60,000 nucleotides of DNA from Antedon mediterranea (taxonomy: Eukaryota; Echinodermata; Crinoidea; Comatulida; Antedonidae), in NCBI RefSeq assembly GCF_964355755.1, contig NC_092670.1:32167795-32227794 (forward strand), given 5' to 3'. The notes under the pieces are model-generated. The model did not search any database. It was not told the DNA's origin and saw only the letters and a program-made list of their open reading frames with translations. The position numbers and the translations under genes are program-made. This document shows positions 44,790 to 57,000 of this stretch, piece by piece; within the stretch, counting starts at the first letter, position 1; each line of letters starts with the position of its first letter.

Positions 44790-46181
44790 ATGCTGTTTCA
44801 GCTTATCGGAATCACTTTGCTTATTATTGCTCAAAATGCTACTGCAGAAGAACAATTTGTAGAGTTTGATTCTTATTATTGGTTGAAATATCAATCTAAC
44901 CCCCGGCAGGCTGTAAACGTCATATCATCGAGTGAAACTTACAAAATAACTCAACAAGTATTAACGTTTACTAAGGATGATGAACAGACGGTAGACTACA
45001 AGGCTAATCTGACAGACACGTTAAAAACAGTAAACTGTAATTATTTTCTATCTTTCAATGAACAAGATGACGGAATATACACATGCCAAGATGATGACAA
45101 TCAACAATTTGCGATTCCTGCAGGTAACGTCATACAGGATTTGCCACCTGTATATTATGCTTGGAGAATTGCGTGTGAAGAATTAGTAAATAACATCACA
45201 GAAGGTGAGGAAGTAGTAATCGCATGCAAGGTAAAGCGTATATCACCACTGAAAAATGACAATTATAAAATAACAATCGGATGGATCCAAGGAAGTAATA
45301 ACATTACACAGTCGTATCATTTTAATACTGCAGTAAGATTCAAACAAACGTTAAAGGGATACCAATTGGGAAACGGCATATTCTTTTATTGTATTTCAAA
45401 AGTAATCCAACTTCAAAAATATAACGAATTTATAAATCGGTGTTACACAGTGATTATAACGGTTTACCCTCGTCCATTATTTACCGACACCACCAATAAA
45501 AAGCATGAACATACTGTTGGTGAATATTGCTTTAAATGCCAAGCTACAGGTGGATCTGGCCAGAAGAATTACTACTGGACTTTAAATGGTCGACTTCTCT
45601 CAGAGACAGAGTACAATGGGGAAAAAGACAACGAAAAATGTTTTATAAATTTAATAGCTGATGATTACGTAATCGAGTGTCTGGTGAGTACGCAAGACAA
45701 TTCTGATGAAATAGAGCCCATTGCAGACGATATAACGGAAACCTACAAAAATGAAGCTGATTGCAATATTGATGCAACAACTCTTCCCACAAGTAGGCCT
45801 ACTACCACGACAACGGATCAACACCACAGTACAGATCATTACAAATCATCAGCTACAACAGTAGACCAATTCAAACAACCAGTAACACTCGTACTAGCAG
45901 CATCAACAGTCTTTCTGTTGATAGTGGTTTTTGTTCTCATCTGTCTACTCAAGAAGAAGTCTGGTAAGACTCCTCAACCTTCAGGAAGTAATCAGAGAAT
46001 TACCAATATGAACGTCTTCTACACTTCTAATGTTCCACAGACCAGAAATAGAGAAGATGCACACTATACGATTGATGATACAGTAGAGAATGCTGGGAAT
46101 TATTATAAAACAAGCAAGAAAGAAGATGGCAACATTAATGGCGATGAAGTAGCACCACATTACTTTGTTTTGGAATCATAA
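44790..46181 (+). CDS. Three-Ig transmembrane receptor, copy 6 (mosaic of copy 4 ectodomain and copy 2-type tail)
   Basis: This is a frame of 463 residues from ATG 44790 with the same signal peptide as copy 4. The ectodomain differs from copy 4 at only six codons before the stalk (D/Y, Q/K, A/V, Y/I, D/N, T/I in copy 4/copy 6 order). After about 45760 it departs completely. The stalk is Thr-rich, the membrane span is at about 365-387 (LVLAASTVFLLIVVFVLICLL), and the 76-residue tail has MNVFYTSN, EDAHYTIDDTV and a C-terminal APHYFVLES. That tail matches copy 2 (MSVFYTSP, EDVYYTIDDTV, APHYFVLES), not copy 4. The first Tyr of VYYTI is His here. The gene is thus a natural chimera, probably made by recombination in the stalk. 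The open frame is complete. Same likely role as the other copies, with different signalling output. Confidence 0.88.
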   Translation: MLFQLIGITLLIIAQNATAEEQFVEFDSYYWLKYQSNPRQAVNVISSSETYKITQQVLTFTKDDEQTVDYKANLTDTLKTVNCNYFLSFNEQDDGIYTCQDDDNQQFAIPAGNVIQDLPPVYYAWRIACEELVNNITEGEEVVIACKVKRISPLKNDNYKITIGWIQGSNNITQSYHFNTAVRFKQTLKGYQLGNGIFFYCISKVIQLQKYNEFINRCYTVIITVYPRPLFTDTTNKKHEHTVGEYCFKCQATGGSGQKNYYWTLNGRLLSETEYNGEKDNEKCFINLIADDYVIECLVSTQDNSDEIEPIADDITETYKNEADCNIDATTLPTSRPTTTTTDQHHSTDHYKSSATTVDQFKQPVTLVLAASTVFLLIVVFVLICLLKKKSGKTPQPSGSNQRITNMNVFYTSNVPQTRNREDAHYTIDDTVENAGNYYKTSKKEDGNINGDEVAPHYFVLES

Positions 46182-47442
46182 TCAAAATTTAATCAAACTA
46201 TTCACTCCTCCATGTCTTTTAAAGGAAGTCCAATTGCCACCATTTCTTTGCCGTCCAATTTAGCAGACGATGACAAAAGGATATAAAATTATAAGGTACC
46301 GTAGGGACTACAGTTGTGGAAACACTATCGTGTTTTTCATGGGGATAACACAGTGCAAGGTGCCCGTTCCTACATGAAAAAAGGGACGAACTTAAATCGA
46401 TGACGTTAGTTTCACAGCCTGAATGGAATCAACTAGAGCAAACAAACAAAAACGGCACTAGACCTAGCTACATTTAAATTAAACGCCTTTTGACATTGAA
46501 AAATCTTTTTTAAAACTTGACCTATGACCAACGTACACGTTAACCAGCAATGGTTGTACGTCACGGATTAGATACAGCTTTCATACCCTAAACTAGGCTA
46601 CTAAGTTTCAGAGCTTTTAAATATATAATACGAACACTAGCATTAGAAACGAAAGCGAGGTGTCATGAGACCACTACAAGAATATACAAAAAATACTCGA
46701 TTGTCAGTGCAGTATCTCCTCCATAACGACAATTTGCACAGTTTACGAAAATTTGGTAAATCTCCTGTCATGTATAACACATGTGGTGCCTGTATCATGT
46801 AAGGTTTGGTTACAGGTTACAGGTTACAGGGTTACAGGGTTAGGTTACGATGATATATTACCGAATATTCCTATGACACTAGAAATCTAGATACAGCACG
46901 AAGAATCGGGTGAAAACAAAAATGTTGTCTAATCATTTTCAGTGAAACATAATACAATTTCCTTGTTATTAAAGGACTATTTTATTACCATTGTTTCCTT
47001 TCCATGATAATATAAATATTTTAATTGCAATAAAAAAAAATCTGTAAAAAAATTGAATTAGTTCCTGGAATACAAACTGTTTTCTTACTTCATTATCATT
47101 AATAAATCGTAATTTAATAACTAAATAATTTCAATTAATAACTACTGTATATCAGATATTTGTGTGTAAAAGAATAATAACATTCTATATCTTCTTCCTC
47201 AAGTAATACTGATATTTACATAATAAATGCTGATTTTTTTATATTCTATATCTGCTTTATCAAGTAAATATGTAATAGTGAAAATAATACATGCTGATAA
47301 TAATATCAAATCTGACTTTAAATTTAAATATTTAGGCCTATGCATTATACTGTGTGAACCTTTACCTACAATTCTTTCGGGTAGTGTACATACTAATCCA
47401 ACTATAACATATTTCACAGTATATATATTCAGTATATATATA
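46182..47442. other. Intergenic DNA between receptor cluster and POLR1B
   Basis: The two units converge here. No gene is seen. It holds a GGTTACA repeat (46808-46848), long A/T runs and the likely 3' ends of both transcripts. Confidence 0.45.
46808..46848 (+). repeat. Short GGTTACA(GG) tandem repeat
   Basis: About five units of GGTTACA or GGGTTACA end in GGGTTAGGTTAC. It is telomere-like in composition but not the TTAGGG unit, so most likely a microsatellite. Confidence 0.8.
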
Positions 47443-47448
47443 TTTATT
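47443..47448 (-). promoter_or_regulatory. Candidate poly(A) signal of POLR1B
   Basis: The plus strand TTTATT gives AATAAA on the gene strand, about 410 bases past the stop codon. No better hexamer lies nearer, but base composition makes chance matches likely. Confidence 0.3.
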
Positions 47449-47854
47449 TTATATAATACACCATGAGAAATGTAACATTCGTACATTGTACTTTTACAAC
47501 AATCAATAAACAAAGTTTATAATAGAAATGTATTTAGTTTCATTTTCTGGTACATAGTCTAAGGCAATCTATTAACAGGACACTGAACTCGCCTTGCCAA
47601 GATAGGAACTTGTAAGAGTGCTTTGATCTTATGTCTGGCTGCAACAAATACCAGCAGTACTGTACTATGTGCACATTATCCGTGGCACCGTATCTGTTAG
47701 GGAGCGTGGAACTCATTGTGTTGTAGCCACAGTTAAACCCTCCAGAGCTCAGCATCCTGTTGTATAGTGTAAAAGCAAAGTCAAGTATTATGTTTACATT
47801 CATCTGCAACCTAATATTATGTTTCAAATATCAATGGTGTTCATTATAAGTCTC

Positions 47855-48061
47855 TCAAGCCACTGTAAATGTAGTTTTTATGTTCATTGCTCCCAGTTCA
47901 GCAACAAGATACTGGAATACATAAGGAACTGCGATAATGTCGATATCTTTGTTTGATTGACAGCTACTACACACCCATTTTCGATTGGATATTGAATCTT
48001 CTCCTTTCGATCTTTCTAAGCTAACTCCCAACATTGATCCACATTTACCACAAACTCTCGC
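47855..48061 (-). CDS. POLR1B: POLR1B terminal exon with C-terminal zinc module
   Basis: The acceptor TTTACAG precedes [12 protein letters not shown]. The four zinc ligands are in VCGKCG and VCSSCQ. It continues with [18 protein letters not shown], the conserved clamp/anchor helix of beta-like subunits, and ends FTVA-stop. It is listed separately because it fixes the 3' end of the gene. Confidence 0.93.
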   Translation of the reverse strand, partial: ARVCGKCGSMLGVSLERSKGEDSISNRKWVCSSCQSNKDIDIIAVPYVFQYLVAELGAMNIKTTFTVA

Positions 48062-51000
48062 CTGTAAATTTAAAATATATAGCAATTATAAAATATATAT
48101 TTTTTTAATGGATATAGATATATACATATATCTTTAGTTTAAATAACATAATATAAAACTGACTCCAAATAAACGAGAGGCAAGCCATGATTCAACGAAG
48201 ATGATAAAGCCGATTTTTCACTAGGCGAATTTGTTCGCGCGAATCCCACGTTTTTCGAAGGAAAAAAAATTGCCTACTCTTTTTCCACTAAATGAGCGAA
48301 TAGCTGCGACGTTATGTTCCTCGCGTGGTTGCTGAGCTTTTCGATTCTCATGAGTGCTCATGAAAGCATCATAGCTCATTTCCTGAGCTCTGATTGGTTG
48401 CGCAATATTTCGCTTTGCAAAAAGTAGAAATAATTTGAATTAGAAATTTTCGCTGAAACAAAAAATCAAAGGAACTAGAATTCGTCGCAGAAGGGAGTAT
48501 GACAGAAAAAAACTTGAATACGCATGCGCATAGCATGACGCTTTCAATTCGCGCGAACAAATTCGCCTAGTGGAAAATCGGCTTAATAGATTGAAATGTT
48601 GAATCATGGCTTGCCTCTCGTTATTTGGAGTCAATTTTATACTATCAGTCAGGGGAAAAATGACTGATAGGTCATCAGATAAAATATCAGATAATCTATA
48701 TAGTTTTAACAACTCTTGTAACATGACCACAGTGCTGATTATGCCATTTTTCCTCCAACTGCTTTGTTATTTAAACATAATCAGTGCATCTATCTTGAGT
48801 TATCTGTATCTCTAACAATATGGGTCAAAATATTAAATAGCAGGCCTCTGGCATAGTTGTCAAGTACTTCACTTCACAATTTGTTGCCATATGTTTTAGT
48901 CAAAACAGATAAACTAATAAGCCGCCAATGTCGTAAACTAGGCTTCACACGCTTAACAAGTTCATTGAACGTGTGTAGTTAGAATTTTACCAGGAACTGT
49001 TGGAAAATATCAATGGTAAGAATATGAAAATGCTAAAATTAATAGCTGGTTTAAAATATTATGGATGTAATAAAATATATATTGAAAAAGGCATGCTAAA
49101 ATGAAATGTTTGAATTGAAGTTTGTTATTATAACACGTGAAAGTGAAATATGTCATACCGCCAACAATGTTGAAATATTCAATGGAAACTAAATGATTGC
49201 TTGTTTTTACTTTTGACCTCAGATTACTTTCAGGAAAAAAAAAAAAATTTATGGGCAAACTGAAGACTTACAATGCTTTTATCTGAACAACTAAGAAGAC
49301 GATCTTGAAGTAGGAAAGATGTCCCATGAGCTAATAATGAATCACGTTCCATTTCACCAAATCGAATACCGCCGCCACGTTTACGCCCTTTGACTGGTTG
49401 ATGTGTGACAGTATCAATAGGTCCAGTTGAACGAACCTTGAAAAGTAGAAACAATGGCATAGTCACGCAATCATAACTAAATGACTAACTAACAAAAACT
49501 AGTGACTTTCTGTTTGTTTTGTACTTTATGACACCTTTTTCCCAAATTTATTTATAATCGTTTCATGTAGTGTACAGTATACGCCAATCCAACTACTGTA
49601 TAACATCACGTGGCGTGGTCATTGCTTGCAATTATAACTAAATGAGTTAAACAAAAACATACTTTCTGTTTTGTACTTTTTGTTTGCAAGTTCAGTTCAA
49701 CAACCTGGAATGCCTGTTTTGTTTGAAGGTTTTTAGTTAATGTCTTCTACAAAAATGTTATTTTTTGTGTTACAATGTCGCCCTCGTAAGCATATGGGGG
49801 ACACACCAAATCATAAACAAACAAACAATTAAAATGAAATCTTAACACAATTGAGATAGATATAATGTAAGTAAAATAATGTTAAAGTAAAATTGTACAT
49901 ATCGTACCTGGAATTTATCTGATACCATATGCCTAAGTCGTTGATAATATACAATGCCTATAAAGATATCAGCTTCAAGTTCTACCCCACTTGCTCCACT
50001 GTACATGCGTTCAGTCCCATAGTAATTGTAGCCAGCTGAGGAATACAAAGAAAATGTTATAATATATCCTTACTTTTGATTACCAAAATTCTAGCCAGAA
50101 TCGGCCTAAGCCTAACTTGCCTAGGCCTAACTTGCCAAGACCTAACTTGCCTAGGCCTAACTTGCCTAGACCTAACTTGCCTAGACCTAACTTGCCTAGA
50201 CCTAACTTGCCTAGGCCTAATTTGCCTAGACCTAACTTGCCTAGACCTAACTTGCCAAGGCCCTAGCACAATAGGCATAGCAAGTATGTAGTAGTAATGT
50301 GTTGTAGGTACAGATTACATGTAAACCATACTACCTGCGGTTAGCATCCTGCCAAAATAATCAATAGCAGGGGTGTCCTCTGAGAAGGTGAAGGGGGTGG
50401 CATCGTGGCACATGCCATGGAGACATCCAGACTTGCCTGCCATACTCTCAATCATCATCCCTAAAATAGAAGTTATAAGTAATCTACTATTTTATTTATT
50501 TTTTTCATTTCAGAAATGAACTTGAAAATTAAGGGATAAAACTGATAACATAAAAATACATATTTCCTTCATTTTGGAGGAACTTGAATTGCTTTATGGC
50601 TAACTGTGAGAAATGTCATAAATATCTATATGGCAACCTCTACTCTTTGAGGGTAGTAGTAGTACCATTATATATGCCATAGAAATGAAAATGTTGCAGC
50701 ACCTTCTATTTCCTTACATCTTCAAATCCTATCAACCAGTACTTATTACCTATTGTCATACGGGAGGGAAATCCATGCGGATTGAAGATAATATCAGGCG
50801 TCATCCCACTTTCTGTGAAAGGCATATTTTCTTGAGGCCATTTCTGGCTACAAACTCCTTTCTGTCCATGTCGACTTGAAAACTTATCACCTATAATTGG
50901 ATTTCTCTGAAAAAAAAAAATTTCCACATAGCAAATTTTTCAAAAAAATATTTGAAAAGGGATAATCTTTACGTTGGTTTCATATTAATCAAAATATGAT

Positions 51001-54000
51001 TATTAGTTGATATGACCTTTTCCCCATCTTTATGACCCCTGACACAACTTACCTCTATTCTTAATGTAAGGAATGCCCTTTGACATTCTAAGTTTCCTAA
51101 ATCATTTCCTGACTTTTTGACCTTCTCCACCATGACTGTTTCCATCCCTTTGTATCGTTCAACACGATACATTCCAGTTTCAAGATCTCGATAACTGTAA
51201 GTAGAAATGTATTGATGAAAAAACAATATTATACAAATAATGAATGATGAGTAGAATTTTTTCATGAGTTGAAAGATGAATTGGATGAGTACAGACTAGT
51301 CCTAGGCTCATAGAAAAAAGGCAGTCACAATTAGGCCATGGAGTAGAGCCATTTCACACTACAAGTTGGTTTTCGAATGCACATCAGTCACAAGCTTTGG
51401 TTTGGAGTTGTTGCTTGGTGTTATGATGCCTGGCTACCACTGGGTTCAAGTCCTGTCACATGTCAAGATTTTTTCTAAGGACAAAATTACAACTCCACTC
51501 CCAAAGAATTGTAATAAGACTTTGTTTATGTAGAGCATCTATGTTTGCCTGTGAGGGTCCCTAATGATCAGCAATTGCTGGGTGGATCACTCTCATTAAA
51601 CATGGTAAAAAAAAAAAGCTTCTTAACCCCTTATATAACCCCTGACCATGCAATTTATGGATTGATGGTGGATACAAATAATACATGACATGTGATACAA
51701 AATCAACCAACCAAACGGCAAGGATAAATAAAGTACCCAAACTGTATTTTCCTTACCTATACAATGGCTCTCCAGATTCTATTACTGCCCCCACTGCTGG
51801 TAAGCCGTCTGGGTCAAGCTTACCAGATACACGATTATCCGTTTCATCAGTGCCTAGAAAGGCAGAAAAAAAAGTTAATTTCTTTGCTAGAAAAAGAAAC
51901 TAAACCATAAAAAATGATAACAAAATAAAACTAAACGTACAAATCCATGCTTGTTTTCTTACCAAATATAAGTGAAATTCTATTGCTATTGTCTTGGCTC
52001 TTCTTTTTCAGATTTATTTCTTCTGTTTTATAAACCGTTGCATGTGCGAACCCACGTTCAAATGATCCTTTATTTAAAATCATAGCATCTTCCATGTCAT
52101 AACCCTAGAATGTAAAATCATAGGGTAAATAAGATGTTATTGTATGTAAAAAAATTGTTATGTCCATATTTATACTTAGATTGTAAAATATTATATTTTA
52201 TTCTTTTCATAATATTTGTATAATAATTTACAATGAAGAAATTAAGGTAAGTCAAAAATAGCCAACTACAATAACTTTTAGTTTTACTGTAATATTGAGT
52301 TTAGTTTGTTTCAATGTCAATTCAATTCAATTCACATTTATTCAGAATACAACTATTTACATTACAGGGATTTTACAAAGACAAGTAATTGTCTGTAGTC
52401 GTAAGACCCTTTAGAAAAAAAACCCAAATATTATCACAAAGAAAAAAAAACATGAAAAAAAAGGTTTTAAAGGTACAAGGTGAAAAAATGAATAAATTAG
52501 CAAAAGTATAAATACACATAATATAAAACGAACTAATGTATTGAAGTACTGTACTGTTTTAGAATAATGTTTATATATTGCTGATAGCTGTAACTGGAGA
52601 TGATGCAATGTTTAAATTTTTTATCACACAAATGCAGAGGTCTCATCTTGGATAATTGATACATTGGCAGATACCCACAGCATTGTCATTTTGTCAGTAA
52701 TTTGCCTTTGGATTTATATATATTTTCTACTGTTTGTATCAATTTTGATCTGATTTTGCTGTAATCCTGGAGGGTACTTTGGATAACTTTACCAAATTAT
52801 ACTATGACGTTATCCAAATTCCTTCACTTGCACTGATGAAGGGCTAGTGTTGCCCAAAAGCTCTGCTAACTTTTCTGGCTGTTTTACTTTATCGTTTTGA
52901 TTTAGCTTTTCGCTTTCTTTGTATCTCCATTGAGATCCGGCCACTGATATATATATACTATAGTTGTTTGCAACCCCAGTATTTGTTTTAATTGGTTAAC
53001 CAAATATGACCTAGAATTAAAAGGTAAATTTATTATTGGGACTTTTTTTTTGTATAACAACATTCTTGGGAGAAATTGAATTCTTCCAATGTTTGATTGT
53101 GAATTAATGTGTTTTCTTCTACAATTTACATTCAGGAAATAAACTGTTATGATAAATAAACTCAATTTAATAATATACATTTGTTTTTATTGAAGATGCA
53201 GAGCTGATGTGCTGGTTACTTCTTTAAAGTGTGGTTACCAAAGCATTATCAATTGCAATAACAAGGAAATTGATAATGAATTTGAAAACCATATAACAAT
53301 GAACTTTTTAAAATACTTGGAATTAATACCTAGTAATAATTACTATATTATACTAGTTACAATCTAACAATCTAATAATATCTACATAGTTTTATGCAAA
53401 AACAATCAAGAATATGAGAAAAATGTATAAAAAATGTTCTTCGGTTTTGCTATATCGTTTTCACATTATCATACTTAAATATTCTGTGGGAACGTTTGGT
53501 TTTACCAAAATTATTTCACCACCAACATGTATACCCATTTATGAATTACACTATAATAATGTATTTTCATTTTTTTTTTATTTCTTCCTTAATGCAATAC
53601 TTTTTATATTTTATTTATTTACTGTTAATTTGTTGAAAAAAGATTATTTGTGTTGTTATTAATCAAATATAATATGAAGCAGTTACGTTTCATTCAACAC
53701 TGGCGACATTAATATTGAGTATAGTTTTTCCACTGAGTAAAAGCTTGTGTTAGAGGGCGCAATCATGAAATAAAGCAAATTACAAACCAATAATATTGGA
53801 TAGAGGGCACTATATATCAAAAATGTTCAATAACTATATAACATAATAATAAAGTGATTAACAAAGGTGACTTACAGTGTATGATATAACTGCAACGATG
53901 GCATTGGTTCCAAGAGGGTATTTATCAAACTCATAGTCTAAATAGACAGCTGGGCGAACAAGGGGGCTTTGAGGTGTCTGTAACTTGTACATCTTGTGGT

Positions 54001-57000
54001 CACTCCGATAAGGGATTAAGTAAGATGGAAATCCCATCGTTTGTTTACCCATCTGAAAGTAGAGCAAAGCATTAAAAAATCATATATATATAACAATGGC
54101 CAACTGATCATAACAATAAATGTTTTTAACACTACCTGTATGTGTTTTTTTTTCTTTTCAACACTTTTATTTTTTTCCTTTCCATAAACAAAAAACAACC
54201 TCCTGCACAACCCAGTTTTTATTGTTATTTCCATTTCTGTGATTCATATATATAAATTGTTTGCTTTTGTCTGTTTGTTTTGCCATCCCTGACACAAGCA
54301 TTTGCTTTCTTGGTGATGCCACCCTTATTTGGAAATAATTATTTTTATTGATTGATAACAAAAACAAAGATTAACCAATACTGTATGTGATGATAATGTA
54401 AACAATCTATTACATGGCAACAGAATGCCTACCAGCTCTTGTATCCCTCAAGTGGCCTCACAGGTTTTAATTTCCAAATAGCACCCAGATATGTAAACCA
54501 AAATATATTGGGATAACAGCAGAAAACAAGCTATCTACATCTGTGGGACCCAACAAATATTATACTATACTATACCTGACACTGGTACATGTTCCTTGGA
54601 CTCTGGTTGAAATCAGAAAATGGAGTTAAACTTGCTACTGCACTTAAAATACTAGTTGCACTTTCTTCCATGTGAGTGGTTATCTACAAAATATTATATA
54701 TATAAAACGATTAAAATTTAAAAACGTCAATATAAAACACATAAAGCGGCCTTTTTAGTTGCACCCTTTCATGTAAATGACTACAAAAATATAATATAAG
54801 GAATTTATGGCTTGGATTGGAACGGAATAGTACATGGGTTGTGACCCATTGTAAATTAGAATTAGTGTAGTGTAAATTTAGGCCCCTCGCACTCACTTAG
54901 AGGTACCTTACCACACATTAGATCATACATTTTGAAGTATCTTTCATAAAATCGATACTTACACCTGGATGTGCTTCGCTGGGCGTGACAGCAATATCCA
55001 TGTACACTTGTTCAAAAGTTCCAATCAGTTCTTGTTTGCCCCCAGCTAAATTAACAACAGGCCTCATCATCCGAGCAGGGGTAGTGAAGAGAAACAGACC
55101 AGGGTACTGGGACGCTTTGGATGTTTTCAACACAAGTGCAATTTCCATTGAAGAAGGGACCTAAAAAGAAGTATGAATTCACCAAAAAAATTTTAAATAT
55201 TTCTGTTTATCACTGGGTGGTTTAGAGTTTTTCTTAGCTTCTTTCCAGATTCCAATCACTTCCTGTGAAAATCTGCACAACTGAAAAACATATTCAAACA
55301 GTGTACAAAAACTTTTGCAAAACAAAACCTCTTTCATAGCGAGACAGATGTTGGAAGCAATCATCGATGTCCTCGATGCTAAGCCAATGATGATGAATTT
55401 GTATAACCCCTCCTTTGGGACAACCTTATTTAGGGAACACTCCTATTAAGGGGACACCTTTCTGTGAAATAACCAAGGGAAAATATATGTATTAAAACTA
55501 CAGCCAAACCCTATTCAGGAGACACCCTAATATGCGATACAATTGTGGGTACCGAAGGTATCCCTTTAATAGGGTTCTATTATAAATTAGACTTACATTT
55601 TTCAAACCATTGACTTTCATCATTCTTAATTTGTTAGCAATATTTTTAGCATCCTCTTCATAGATGATTCCAAGAACTCGTCCATCAAGCACCACAATAA
55701 GACAATTGCTAGTCTCCACCCCTGACAGGCTATCGTAAGGAATCATTCCCAAACTGCACAGTAAGCGAGGTAGAGAAGCTGTTATTGGCTGTTCATTCAC
55801 AACCTAACGGATAATGTGATAATGTCATTGGTTAATGTTTATTCATTCATTCTTTAATCCGTAATCAAATGTGCATAAACAAATACAAAGCTCTTAACTA
55901 ATACACTATACATAAAACAATACAATAAAAATACAAAAGCCCATGGACCACAAACTGGACATTAAATTAAATCTCTCGGAGTAAAAATACCCAGTTTGCA
56001 TCCATTGATGAGCCGTAAAAGGCCTTTCTCATAATGCACATAACCAGGATATTGTTAGAGTGGTTGACTCTTAGTGAGAAACCATAAATAGATTTTCTGA
56101 TGTTTTCTATGAAAGATAACAAACTTGGCTGATGCACCCCCAACAAAAACAGATTAGTGACTCATAGAATTACTCTACTTTTCTTTCTAAAAAAATATGA
56201 AACCTATTTCAAAGAACCTATGAACAATAAGTCATTTTTATTCATTGTACGCATGCAGGGACAGTGGAATGTGCTTCTTAGTAGTGGCGTATTCAAGGTT
56301 CAGGCTTTGACAAAATGATAATATGTGTAGGTAAAGTACTAAGTTATCCAAAATCAACAGCTGCCCAATTACAAATTAAAAACTATACTCTTTAATGGGT
56401 TTAGTCAAGTTCTTGCATCCGGCTGTACCAAAGGACGTGGAATGTGGCTTTTAAATAGTAAATGTGAACGTATTTCTCTGTTGGTAAGTTTTAAAAATTT
56501 GGATGTCCAGAATACTTACAACACAGTTGGCTGCCAAATGGTTCATCAGGCCACATGGCGCTCCATCAGGAGTGTGAACAGGACACAGGAACCCTTTAAA
56601 GCAATTGTTAAGAATGTTATCATGTTTAGCAGTAGTAAGGCCACAGACGAGTGACAACATTAAGCGTAAAACCACGTCGCTTGTTCCACGTAGAATCTGT
56701 ACCTATCCTGAGTGGAAACCGTACGTTCGCTCTGCATTGTGTGTAAATGATCATATTTTTATTGTTACCACTCGTCTGTGTAAATTGGCCTTAAAAAATA
56801 AGGCTGCTGTCATACAGTATTTTCAATGTTTGAATAAATGTCTTTGGCTGCTGTCTATTCTATGTGTGCACTGTATAGAGTATCACGGTGTGACGTCACA
56901 ATGATAGAGGGCACTGCATGGTTGCTAGCTAACCAAAAAATGCGCTTAACGCTACTATGTTGATAAACTGTAAAGATCTGTATTTCTATCAAATTATGTA

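Larger units (their letters stand above)
40735..45755 (+). repeat. Segmental duplication, right copy (~5 kb)
   Basis: This is nearly identical to 31850-36860, including the LINE and hairpin at the same relative places. The few differences seen are single bases and small indels, for example a CTAA insertion near 42744 and a longer GCTTCATAGG near 42816. It ends in the stalk codons of the copy at 44790, after which a different tail follows. Confidence 0.9.

Noticed and set aside
50096-50268. CRISPR-like array
   Set aside because: Units are contiguous without unique spacers, in a eukaryotic intron.
50057-50291. Open frames on both strands encoding repeated RSRQV or LTCLDL
   Set aside because: They are products of the 15-bp minisatellite period, not genes.
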